Assembly: GCA_012295275.1 (NCBI GenBank)
Contig: CM022667.1
Span: forward strand, 21,270,667-21,334,666
Length of the DNA stretch: 64,000 bases
Direction of reading: 5' to 3'
From: Chrysomallon squamiferum
Taxonomy: Eukaryota > Mollusca > Gastropoda > Neomphalida > Peltospiridae
The notes under the pieces are model-generated. The model was given only the letters and a program-made list of their open reading frames with translations, had not been told where the DNA came from and did no database searches. This document shows positions 1-21,500 of the stretch, piece by piece (the first letter of the stretch is position 1; every line of letters starts with the position of its first letter). Both the position numbers and the translations under genes were made by a program.

Positions 1-2010
1 AGTACATATAAATCTCATGAATATGTTTCATGGGAATAGGTAAAACAAAACCTGAAATTCTCCGATGGCGCTAATTCTCATTCTACCTAAAGCCACAGAA
101 CAACATTTTCAAAGACCTTGGCATCAATGTTCGAGTCTATCGAACATAAATAAAAATATATCTACATCCACAGCTCATGGAGTGATTGAAAATTCCCTGT
201 TTGATTTGTCGCTAAACTCCAAAACGCAAGTTTTTAACATGATAAAATTTGTCAAATCATTCTTCCGAGACCAATACTATCATTGAACTGTAACCGAATT
301 CATACTCTGTTCATCTGAAAACTAAATGATTTTCTAATTGATGATTCGTATTTCATATAGCAAGTTAGTGTAAGACGTTTCATCTAAACGATACGCTTTA
401 CAATGTACTGTCATTATTTGAACAAAACGGCTGCATTCGTAAATCTTTTTAACCATTTGTTTCTGAATGGCAATTAATCTTTGCTAACAGTTAAGTGAGG
501 CACTAAACATAAACACATCTTTGATTCTTACACGTGGTTTAAAAAAAGTAAACTGAAATGTATACAAAAAGAACCAAATAACCGACAAGGACGACGACTT
601 CTGGCGCATTATTCTATTGACCGTTCCTTCGATTTGATCAAAGGCCGTGGTATGTGTTCTCCTGTCTGTATTAAAGTGCTTGTAACAGATTATTTCGTTT
701 GCTGCTGCTTTGTTTGATGACTGGCTCAAAGAAAGATTTAAGCTATGTTAATATGTCACTGAGGAATGTTGTCACATGCAATGGATTATACTTAAGTTAC
801 ATAATTTTTTGTTTAGGCATTCAGATACAAAATAAGCATATTAGCCAATATTTATGTTTCATCTCGTTAACTGTTACAAGTACATTGTTAATATTTAATC
901 TATTTAGCCTGATTTATTTAATGTTTAACCTGCCAACATCCTGTACATACAATGAACACAGGAAGGAATGTTTATTTGACAATATTTTAGAATAGAGCTA
1001 ATATTGAGAACTTCACAGATAATGAGAAAAGAAAGGAAAAAACACCATATTATGCGTTACTCTTTTTTCCATTAGCGGCAGGCATCTTTTACACAAACTT
1101 TTGGTAGACATGAAAGCTCATATCACATATATAAGTAACTTAAAGTACTAGCTTGTCTGGCAATTAATTATTATGGACTAGCTATCATGGCTTATTCCTA
1201 TTACACCCCAGCATTTTGTATTTTTGCCTTCCAGTTTAAATATGATGCAATGAGAAGGCGGGGTTCTTCGGTACTATACTACTAACTGCTATAAAAATTG
1301 AAGCTCGTTCTATTTAAAAAAAAATAAAAAAATAAAAAATTGACTTGACAGTGAAACCGATTTCCTTCTTTAAAATTTATCAACATTGCCACCAACTTTT
1401 CTGAAATCCCACAATTGTCTGGTATATTGAAGTCAATTATAATAGCTGTGTTCATTTATTTTCAGAAATAATTTGACAGTTCTGTGTGTACCTATGTACA
1501 TTGCTTCCATTACAACGCTTAATAAAATAATTAATTCGTCCTTCATTCATTTTTTTACTGTATTACTAATTTATTATTTTAGTTTATATTCAGGACTAAT
1601 CACACATAATCTTCCCTTCGTAACGAATCCCAGTACTCTCTTTTCATCCTTCCTTCATTCGTAAATATATATTTTTTCGTCATCCATACTTTTATTCATA
1701 TTTATTTATTTATTGACTATTCATTCATTATTCACTCCATACCATCGCAAGTTACTTCTCTCTCTCTCTCTCTGCATTGCCTAATGGAGTTATAACTAGG
1801 TTGATAATTATTATTTAGGTTCAAGTATGCTCGTGTCGTGTTGTGCTTCACGTCAGGTATGTTTCCACAACGACTATAGGAATCTTCCCCTCGCTTATCA
1901 CACTGACCTATTAAACACATTTATATATAACTGTGCAATCGTGTTCATTTCTAGAGTTCATCAAAAACCTGAGAAAAAAATAAGAAAAGTAATAACTTTA
2001 AAAACTGGCC
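1..2010. other. Upstream flank of the methyltransferase gene, no supported gene
   Basis: AT-rich sequence with only short open frames that lack splice-compatible edges or recognisable protein families. It presumably holds the promoter and 5' UTR of the methyltransferase gene whose first coding exon starts at 2011. A short CT repeat sits near 1757-1773. I see no convincing TATA box or upstream exon. Confidence 0.5.
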
Positions 2011-10987
<8,977 letters not shown>

Positions 10988-11301
10988 ATCTGAGATACAC
11001 GTTATTATTCTGTGGATAGCTTTGATTTAAAAACATTCAAAGTTACCTTTTACTATCGTCTCTGGATAATATTACATAACACGTGTTACAGTTCTATTCA
11101 GATTGCCCATTAGATAATTATATAATCTTTATTATTGTGTTTGTTAGTGTGTGTACGTGTGTTGAAATGTGTGTTTATATATATAAGGGAAGGAGAATTT
11201 TGTTAGGGGGGTTGTTGGTTTTTTTGGGGGGGGTTGTTATTCTTTTGTGTAGAAAACAAAAACTCTTCATCAAATGGACACTGTGTTTCCTTATTTATAT
11301 A

Positions 11302-11307
11302 AATAAA
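11302..11307 (+). terminator. Candidate poly(A) signal of the methyltransferase gene
   Basis: AATAAA 315 bp after the stop codon. A second copy at 11563-11568 is an alternative. Confidence 0.4.
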
Positions 11308-12331
11308 GCCAGATAATCAGTTGTTTGAAATCGGTTGAGAAAAACTCAAGCTGACGGTGCATGGTATAAAATACGCATTTATAATAGCAGAAATTAAGCA
11401 AATAATTTATCTGAAATGAAGAAAACCCATAAAATTTTGCCAAGGGTTTAATAAATAAACGTCTTTGTTAGTACAGAAGCTGGAAATCAGTAGATTATAA
11501 GCTGTTACAAACCTGTACACCAGCTGTGCTAAATGATTTGAAGGTTATTTGTGAGAATTCCGAATAAAGATGTTAATTAATATTTTGTTTTGTTTGATTA
11601 TTGTTGTCAATGTCTTTTGTAAATTGTATGGAATTGTAATTTTATTTCATTGTGAAGGGTTTAAGAACGGATGGGTGGAGTTCACGAAATTGTTTTGCCT
11701 GTAATACAGTTATTACCTAATGAAGAAACTGGTTGCTAACGAAAATGTTACATACTTGTTTGCATGGAAGTTTAGAAACAACATTATTAAAATGCAGATT
11801 GAAAATGCAAAAACGCGGCCTAATTTTTAACAAATTTGTACGTAAAATTTATCAAAACAGTTACATAACAGATTTGTTTATTAAATTGAATTAATATTTA
11901 CATATAATGTAATCTCTGTTAAAATCGTGGATTTTTGGCATATACGTAATTAAATCGACTTTTATGTGTGACCTTCAAATAAGCCTGTGACACAAACTGC
12001 GACCACGCAGCTGTTAACTGTAATTCTAGTGTTCGCGCATTATAATTGAAGAGCGTTTTTTTTTTTTTTTATTATATAATATATATACCGCTTTCTAATG
12101 ATAAACTTGATCGACTCTTTGACAAACTGCTCGGTGGCGCCTGAAGCAGTTGCCATACTTGTCATACCAAGTGTGAAATCCACTGTCTTCAAACACTGGA
12201 TAATGTCAGTTGTTATTTGCGTTTAAGGAAGAAACTAGTATTTCACCAACTTCAGAAAACTGTGAATTAAATTATCTTGATATAGTATCTTAGATATTAG
12301 CAGATACTTTTTTCTTTTCTTTTTTTAAATA

Positions 12332-12377
12332 TTTTATTTATTTTATTTTATTTTATTTTATTTTATTTTATTTTATT
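12332..12377. repeat. TTTTA pentanucleotide repeat
   Basis: About nine TTTTA-like units in the intergenic region. Confidence 0.85.
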
Positions 12378-13702
12378 TGTCCCCTCAAAGAATCTCCAGC
12401 CAACAGTTTTTTTTCTTATTTATTCAAGAGGTGCCGCTACTAATCAGTGTTCATTTTTCTTATCATAAATATATCATGAAGTATATTAAGTTAGTGTACA
12501 CAGGTACAAAGTACATGTGGGAAAAGAAAGGGTAAACGGTAATAGATATAAAACAGGCATATCTGATAGGTGAGGGACAGTGGGGCAGAGTGACATTTTA
12601 TTTCCAGCACATATTCAAAGATTTCATTATGTTGATATAACAACCTGTTATCTATGAAATGTCTACAGTGTCAACCAGTTGGTAAATCTGATGTTTAGTA
12701 GATCGTCTGGTATTGACTTTAACGGATTGTTCCTTCAGTGATTGCGGACTTTAGTCCAGAAATACATGAAATTTCGGTTAGTAATATATTTTAATGTCAT
12801 AAAATGAAAAATAATAACTGATAGAAAAACCTAGAAATGTGTCGTTTATTATTTTCTTGCAGAATGAAATTGATTTAAAATGTAAACTGATGATGATAAA
12901 GTTAGAACCTAACTAATTATTGTATTAGTTATCAAACATTTCTCTTGATGGTCTGTGCAGAATTATCATGCAAGTAGGTCAGGTCTTAAAATGCTTTTAA
13001 CAAAATTGTCATATTAGTAGTGTGTGTTTTAAATAAGACAAAATATACAGTAAATAAGAACACACTAACTTCAAATGTGTGTACTCTTCAAATTAAGCTC
13101 ACTGATAGGATTTCTCATACATTGCTTAGAAACCATATAATTTCACAATATGTTTTAAAACTCAGTTTTTCATTGGTGCATCACTGATGCTAAATATATT
13201 CTATTTTAATTCCAATTTGATCAAACCTCAGTCTGTGTAGTCACAGACTCCCAAACTGAGGCCACAAGACTGTCAACCCTGCAGTTTGATTAGTTGACAT
13301 CGAAGTCCAAAGATATTTGCCATTTTACAAAATTGTATTTGTATTTTAAACAGTATCTGTAAACGCTCGTTATCATTTTACTTTATTATTTCCATGTAGT
13401 TTTCAATAAAATTGCAATGCAGTCAAAATTAATTTCTTTACAATGTCCTGAAACCATTAAAATAGTTTTTCTGCTATCCACATTTCAACATACTTTCAGG
13501 GTAGTGTGTTCGGATCCCCCTATCAAATTCAGTACACGTAATACGTGGTTGTCAACAATGCTAGTCCTCTGCTGCAATGTCCAACAGTTACATCGGCCAT
13601 CTCCCTCTCTCTCTTTGTATGTATGTGTGTCTGGTAAGCATTTTACAAGTATCTGTTTATCTTTTATATTTCAGGAACCAGTCTGTTCAATGAAGAGTAA
13701 AT

Positions 13703-16700
13703 ATGTCAGTAATACATAAAGCGTTTGAATCTGTTGAAGGCATCTTCTTTGTACTTGTAAGCATTTTAATATATAACATTCTTACAAGACGAAATAAATG
13801 AATTAGTTACTTAAAGAATGAAGAAAATATTCTCTTTTTTTAGTATATTTTATAATTAAATGAATGTGATGATAGTGATGATGATGATGATGATGATGAT
13901 TACTATTATTAAAATAATGGTTTGTCAGATAGTGTTTGTAATATTTTCTAGGTCAACTGGTATGATCTGTATGTGTATTCATCTCTACAGAAGTTCTTGT
14001 GGCCAGTAGTGGAACAGATTCCACGATGTGCAGAACTCGGAGGACGGAAGTACACGTGTTTCACAGCTAATGTAGTGTCATGGGCGAGAACGTTCTTGGT
14101 CATCCTAATTGCATTCTGCCTCAAGTAAGTTAGATAGTAATGAAAAGAAGTGAAGTATATACTTCATGGCTGAATAATAAAAGCAACATATTTCATGATC
14201 ATGAAACCTTTACTAATAATGGGTGAAAAAAATAGAGCAAAATTTATATGGGTGAATAAGTGTACACAGCTTTATTGATAGCATTTGTCATCTAAAAATA
14301 ATAATGTATCCTGACTGCATTGCAAATATGTTTATCTTCAAAGCAAATATATAATTCAATATTTGGTAATGAAAATTATTTATTTTAATAAGATAAATAA
14401 AATAAAATGAAGTCTGGGTTGTTTTCATTATCAGATACACTGCCTGCTGGACAGCATTCCTGCTCGTCCTGTTTCATGATTTTCTTGATCATCTTGATGG
14501 AATAGTTGCTAAGGTTCAGAGACAGAAGTATGGACCAATAGATGATCCACTACTGGGTGGATTCATGGATGCATTCTGTGACAAGGTTGGAAATCTTTAA
14601 AAGTTAAATTGTTACCCATGACAATGGTTTCTTCTGGTTTGTATGTGTTTTTTCATGAAAGCAAAGCAAAACAAAATGTCTTTATATTTTCAGATTGTAA
14701 ATGTTCTTGCTCTCTGGAGTATTGTCATGGTGACTAATTTCTCATTACTCTCATGGTTACAAACTTTGGTTTTTTTAAGTCTTTGTGCAACCGTCATGGC
14801 ATATGAATTTATTCTGGGTGTCATCAGAGTTCAGGATTACTTCACAGCTTATTATTCTAGGTAAATGAACAAATGTTAAGTGGGTTCTATTACTAATGGA
14901 AGGTATATGAAATTTCTATAGTAATTATAATTATAATTTGAGAAACTTCTTCCACTCCATATAGTAGTATATGGGACTGAGTATGATCATAACAACAATC
15001 CTAATACTAATACTAATGATAATGATGAACATAAAAAAGATAATTATGATGGCAATAATAAGATGTTTAATACTAAATGTTTTAATGGATATGTCTTTAT
15101 TACAGAGAATTCAAGAAAACAGATGAGGTGTTATCTGCAGTGTCTACAGCTGCTGTGATGGAAGGAAAACTCAAAGAGAAATTAGAATCTTTGGCAATTG
15201 CTTTCCTCTGTCTTGGACAAGCATCTAATAATATAATGTCCAGTTTTAGTAAGACTATTTAAAAAAAGTTTAAAAGTTAAGTTTATTTATATAAATAATT
15301 TATGAATTTTTTTTTTATTATTGATTAGGTTCTTATAATTTTAGTTCTTATTGTGATTTTTTGCTGCTGCTGTCTTTTTTGTTGAGTTTGTTAAAACTAG
15401 TTTGCTCAGAGTAAATGCTTCTATATACTGATATATTAGTTAATAAAAATATTTCCAGTTGCTTGTTTACACATGATATCACAACCTTTGGTGATGTGGG
15501 CTATAAAACATTAGTGAACTGAATAATTTGCCTCATTGTAAAAATAGAAATCAATAAAAAAGTGTTACATGAAAATTATGGAATGTGGCATTTCACAGAA
15601 ATATTTTTACTTCTGTGTTTCTGTAGGTGGAGTAACTGGTGTTGTCTGTCTTCTTCTGTCTGTTCGTTTGGCTCATTCAAGTCTACAACAAAAACTGTCA
15701 GCAAGGAAAAAACAAGAACAATTCAAATGTAAACAAACATCATCTGAAGAGAAACATCCTAGAACAGACATCAGCAAAATAAATAAAAGTTCTGAAAAGA
15801 AAATGTATGTACTGAAAATATGATATTAAACTTCAAAATTGGGATAATGGAATATGCACATGCACATGTATATGCACATATACACATGCATGCATATGTG
15901 AACACACACATAAAGATATATACATTATAACAATAACTTGTGAGTTTGTAAAGTTTCAAGGCATTTTTTAAATTATCTTTTGGGAACTGATCTGACATGA
16001 TCAATATGTAATTCCCAAACTGTTCTATTTTTGTAGGAGAAGATTATAATGAAGTGTGTTGCTGTGCAAGTAGATACTGTAACACAACCTGACAACGATA
16101 ACAGAAGGTACACAAAAACTGAACAGTTTAATTTTAATTTTAATTTATTTCCTTTTCAGTTCAGATTAATAAACAAAATTTTAACATTTGCTCAAGATAT
16201 CTTTTTAAAAGTATTATTAAAAATCTGTTAATAGTGAATACCATCCAGTTCAGTTCTGTTAGATTGTCAAGTTTAATGAAGAAATATACTAACAAAGATT
16301 TCAATAAATAAAATTTTCATTACCAGACAGTCTGTAGACAAATTTGAGATGAGAACCCATCATCGACGTCTGTCATTACCTCTCACCCATCTGGATGGAC
16401 GTGTGGATAAAGTGTACACTGTTGGATGTTTTGATCTCTTCCATCAAGGCCACATTAAGTTATTACAGAGAATGAAAGCCTTGGGAAAACAGGTACGTAA
16501 CTAAAGAACTTTGAAAAACAGTTATTTATTTAACAAGAAAACATTCATATCTGACTGTTTATTACTGATACAGAAATTGATCAGAATCAATATTTAAGAA
16601 AAGTACCTTAGTTTTGTAAAATAAAAATAAAATAAACAGATTAAGTAAAAGATTCATCTATTAAATAAATTAATTGTGTATATAATTTCAACACTATAAC

Positions 16701-18172
16701 AAAATGTAAAATGTATGTAACTAATATTAAATTTTAAGTCCAGTGAGAAATTTCTTAGTTACAAGTACCACTGCATGAACATAAGCGCTTTATACTATTT
16801 AACAAGACAGAAGTATTAATTTTAATAATGTTTTAGTTTTACTGAATGCAGAGATTAATCAGTTTAATGAACAGACAGCCCATAGACAAACAAATAAATA
16901 AAAATATACTGTTGTCTCATGACATATTCAGTCAGACTTCTTTATAATGTCCCATAGATAAGAGATGAGTGTTTTTACAGGTAGTTGTAGGAGTTCATGA
17001 TAGTCGCAGCATCTATGATCTAAAGAAACGTGTTCCTGTTGACAACACAGAACAGAGGATGATTAATGTGAAGAGATATGCTGATGTTGTAAGCAGTCAA
17101 TTATATAAAATACATTAAATTAATTTGTGGTGTCAAAAAAGATGTTTTTATTTTGGAAGTAAAATAAAGCAATGTAAATATTAGAAAATCAATATAACAA
17201 AACAAAAAGCACTTCTGAAGTAATTTTGAAGTAATAGAGGTAACAGAATGACTAATTCTTATTTTTTATAATAGACACACATGCACACACACACACTCAC
17301 CCAAACCCATACACAGAACCACATCCGCCTGTTATATAAACAACAACACACACACACACACACACCAGTAAAGAAAAAACAAATAAATAAGAAACCATTT
17401 TATAATTATAAGTTTGCATTACAATAGAAACAACATTCACATGATTCTTCTAATTACTTTGTAATGTGAAAAAATGGAACAATTCTGTAAATCTAAAAGA
17501 AATCTTAATTTTAAATAACCAAAAAAAAATTAAAAATTAAAATTATATTTAAGATTCCAAAAGAAATATAAAAGAAAAATGACATGATTTGGAAACAAAT
17601 ACATTGTATTTTATTTGAGTTTAAATTTAAAATGAAATGAAGGAATAACAGTATTTTGCTGATGTAATTCTCAAATACAGTTGTCTGTAAACTGAATATT
17701 CATGACACAACTGCCAATAAAATAAAACATTTTAAAGATAATGAAGGGGAACTGATTTACTTCACCACCAAGTTAAAATATCAACCATGAAAAATACTTT
17801 ATCATACCTTTTTATGATAAATTTTAATCATTTATTAAGGAAGCAAAAAAAAACAACAAAAAAAACATAAAGACAATTTCAGCTGTTAATGAATTCACAC
17901 AATAAATCTTGTTATCTCAGGTTTTCTGTGTGGCTGGGACAGATCCGACAAACTTCATCCACTGTATCTTTAACAAGACGGATGACGATACAGCTCTGTA
18001 TATCCGTGGAAATGACATGGAGAATTTTCCAGCCAGAGAGCTGTGTGAGTCATTGATGTCAGTTAAATTTCTGCCATACACAGAGGGTGTTTCTTCTACC
18101 AAGTTACGTAAAGATTTGTACAAAGCTGGGAAACTTGAATCTGGGTCTGATGATATTTCTCTTTTTTACTAA
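13703..18172 (+). CDS. CDP-alcohol phosphotransferase fused to a cytidylyltransferase
   Basis: Nine exons join in phase: 13703-13756, 13952-14124, 14435-14585, 14694-14860, 15106-15248, 15627-15804, 16327-16492, 16981-17088, 17921-18172, giving 463 aa. The N-terminal half is a multi-span membrane domain with the CDP-alcohol phosphotransferase signature: D94, D97-G98, A101-K102, then G117, D121 and D125. This fits D(x)2DG(x)2AR(x)8-16G(x)3D(x)3D except for Lys in place of Arg; the longer spacing resembles ceramide phosphoethanolamine synthases. Hydrophobic segments follow near 127-147, 152-169, 211-219 and 231-242. After a charged linker the C-terminal half is a CCT/ECT-type cytidylyltransferase: GCFDLFHQGH (322-331), RYADV, and VSSTKLR (437-443) in place of the usual ISTT-type motif. 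Predicted role: activate a phospho-alcohol with CTP and pass the head group to a lipid. Substrate and acceptor are unknown. Optional exon 16037-16107 would give 488 aa. Confidence 0.88.
16037..16107 (+). other. Optional linker exon of the fusion gene
   Basis: A 71-nt segment with a good acceptor (TTTTTGTAG) and donor (AG followed by GTACAC). Reading the 24-residue linker needs the weak donor GTACTG at 15809. With the strong donor GTATGT at 15805 its inclusion gives a TAA at 16047-16049, ending the protein before the cytidylyltransferase. Direct joining of 15804 to 16327 is in frame, so the main model skips this segment. Confidence 0.4.
16888..16955 (+). repeat. Dispersed repeat copy A, pogo-like end
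   Basis: About 68 bp that closely match 18736-18800. The last part begins CAGTCAGACTTCTTTATAA (16929), resembling the CAGTCAAACCTC-type ends of pogo/Tigger elements. It lies in a fusion-gene intron, 25 bp before the exon at 16981. Confidence 0.5.
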
Positions 18173-18585
18173 CATTCCAAAACAGCCAAAGCACGTCCTA
18201 GACAATTCACTGGGCACTTGTTTCATCCTTTTGTAAACTGATTTCTATTTTTCTAATGAAATTATTTTAACTTAAAAAGTATCACATATTTTGTCTGAAC
18301 AGCAGCTAAATTACTATAAACATGTAAAAAGTTTTAGATTCAACATATTTAATTATGTCATTTTAATCAGGACTCAGTATTTAAAAATAAATCTGTACAC
18401 AGAACGTGATGTATTAATAAATGTGGTAAATTCCTTTCAAATATGACATATAATAAGTAATTATATAAAAAATATACCATTATATAATTCAGGTTCTGCT
18501 ACATTTTTTGTGTTTTAAAATTTTAAACTGATAACTATAAAAGCTTTTTATTTTTACACTTCCTTATTAATGTATGAATTACTTT
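18173..18585. other. Convergent 3' ends of fusion and Schlafen-like genes
   Basis: A 413-bp gap holds both 3' UTRs. Plus-strand AATAAA signals lie at 18386-18391 and 18416-18421. A minus-strand AATAAA lies at 18547-18552, only 34 bp after the Schlafen-like stop codon. The predicted transcripts would nearly abut. Confidence 0.5.
18547..18552 (-). terminator. Poly(A) signal of the Schlafen-like gene
   Basis: AATAAA on the minus strand, 34 bp downstream of the TAA stop at 18586-18588. Confidence 0.5.
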
Positions 18586-21500
18586 TTAACTGTCAACTGT
18601 GCCAGCTTTTTGTGCTTTCGTTTTAGCAATCTGTTGTTTTAATCTGAAAAACAAATGATTAACATTATAACAAGTACTTATTTTGAATAAACTAGTGCCT
18701 TTATAAACTGAAATAACAGCTTATTTTCTAATTGAAAACAAATAAATAAAAATGTACTGTTATCTCATGGCACATTCAGTCAAACCTCTTTATGTCCCAT
18801 CATATAGCACCAACCCCATTAATCCAAAAAACAACAACAAAAAAACTTGAATCTGATTGTATTAAATACTGTCTTCATTTTGTATAGCAAAACTTTTACA
18901 TGCTATTTTTATTAATTCCTTACATGAATGACTTAAAAATAAGCATCTGTCGTGCATATTTTCAACAAAAAGTGAAGAAACTATCACATAATTCAAAAAA
19001 ATGTTTTTATTCCTGCTAATAGTGTTATTATTTTGCAACATTAAGACCTCCTATTCATGTACTTCAATGACTTTACAAATACAAATAAAAATGTTATAAA
19101 ATCTATAAAGGAGTACACTCACTCCCTTCCCTTTGTTTATTGTCTGTAAGGCAAAGCAACATGGGATTTCATACTGATTCACTGACATCAGTGACTTCAA
19201 AACAAATATCTAACATGAAGTTCATTGAGAAAACATTGGTAGTGTAACTAGTCTAAAAAATAGCTTTTTGTTTTTTTCTTTCATTAGTTAAACTACCAGT
19301 TTACTGCACATTTTGTTATTTTCTAAGAAAACTGGGCAAGCACTGATGTATTTTGGGGCCCTTGCTGCAGTTTAGTGAATACAGTATTTCATAATCTCTT
19401 TTTTTAAAGAGGGCCAGTTTTGAGAACATATGAGCCACTGGTCCATTCTAACATTGTTTTAACAATGAGTATTGCATAACTGTTAAACTATATATTATAT
19501 TCTGTTTAACAGTCCTAGCAGGCGCCATAATAAATATATTAGAAAATTGAAAATCATGTTTTTAAATATGATCATAAGACATAAATAATAAATGGTCACC
19601 TCCAAATTTCTGCTTCACAAGCCTCTTTTGCCTGTTGTCTTGACAGTTGTGCAATTTCATTTAATGAATACTAAAAATATTAAAGAATGCATTCCATCAG
19701 ATATAAACCTTTTTAAAATATAATTTTAAATAACTTAAAGAAAAAAATGTGATAATCATTCATTTTTCTATTTCATGCAGAAACTGTAAGTTATAAATCT
19801 GTACACTGGACATGTTGACATTAATAATTATTACATATCTTTGATAAGCTGGCTGTAAAATATTGGCCAGCATAAGAAATAGACCAGGGAGCATTACACC
19901 TAAACAATGATCCAATGGTTAAATCACTTTATTTTTAAAAATGGACAAAAATGATATTATAAAGTTAGAATTTTAATTATAAATTTTATATTTTTGTCGC
20001 TAGATTTATATAAGCTACCTTCACAATGCTGGCTTGTCTGCGCATGTAAATACATCCTTCTTCATTTTCATATATTGGATTGAGATGTATGAGAGACCCA
20101 ACACTGTCATTGTTCCTGGAGTCTTTTTCATTCCATGGTTTGATGATCACCTCTATTACATAATCACTAGGAATCAGACCCTGTTTAATATGAAACAACC
20201 CACAGTAAATGCAGTCATAATTATATTACATTACTGCTCTCTTCGAGTACTTATCTTGAGTTAACACTGAGTGAGAGATAACAGTTGAGTAGTAACATTT
20301 GAACAAACAGGTTGCACCATTCTTATCATTAATAAATACCCAGACAACACCTTCTTCTAATGAAATTTTATAAATCTTTGAATAAATTTATCTTTATGTG
20401 AGCATTTCTAACACTTTTATCTGAGTCTTTTTGTCAGTCTTCTAAAGATATAAACAAGGTACTGATAAGCCAGTATTCATTCTTCAGTTAATTTTTGACT
20501 TATTTGTATATTAGTATAGTATACTGTCAACACAAAACAATACATACAACATTGTACTGGGCAACAGCATCCTTATCGCACCAGCAATATTTCTCAGTTC
20601 TGTATGTGTGGGTTCTTTCTCTGTTTGATTCTTCAGTATTCTCACTAAAAATAAAAATGTTATTTATTAAAATGCTCTTTAATTCTTAAAAGAATCTTTA
20701 TCAAATGGTGATAAAAGTGGGATGTATGCTGGTGGATGCTATTTCTCCACTTTTTAACTTCAAGTTTGTGTCCAGTTTCAGTACTAGAATAAAGTCAAAT
20801 ATATACTAGACTTTTTCAGATTTCTAGCATTAAAACTAACATTAAAACTAACTTGTTTATTTTCTATAATTTTAATTGCATATTTTACTAACCTCACATA
20901 AGCAACAAATATATTAAGATGTCAGATCAAAAAATATATAAATATTAATAACTTTTATATGTACTTTTTGAATTATTAACTTTTCTGCCTCAGTAACAAA
21001 CTTCAACTTCTCACTGAGGGACTTACAGTTTTTACCCTCTTCTTCCCAAGCCCAACCTCACAGACTTTAGCATAAAACTCATTTCCATTATTGTCCCAAA
21101 ACACATTTATAAACAACTTAGAAAAATATAATACTGCACAATTTATTATAAATAGTAGTGTGAATTACTGCATAGCTTCTGAAGAGAAAAAATATATATT
21201 TCTTTACAAAATACATGTATATAATCAAACTTTTGTTGATGGAAGAAGATCTTTGTAAAATGATTACAGATTTGGATGTGTGTGTGTATGTATTTGTAAA
21301 TTACATATCTATATTTACTTGTATAGGTTGCTTTGAGACAGTTTTAATCATCAAACCTGGAATCAAATGAACATTGTCTCAAAATGGCTTCAGGTGAAGA
21401 ATCTTTGTTTATCACAGGTATGAACTTCACCTTGTACAGATGTGGGGGGACAGGAGGTTTGTATCGTGAAAATAAATCCTGCAAAGCTCCAATCACATGA

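Larger units (their letters stand above)
10988..13702 (+). other. Intergenic region between methyltransferase and fusion genes
   Basis: The 3' UTR of the methyltransferase gene is followed by AT-rich sequence without a recognisable gene. AATAAA signals occur at 11302-11307 and 11563-11568. A TTTTA pentanucleotide repeat lies near 12332-12377. The promoter of the downstream fusion gene is presumably at the right end, but no motif could be assigned. Confidence 0.5.
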
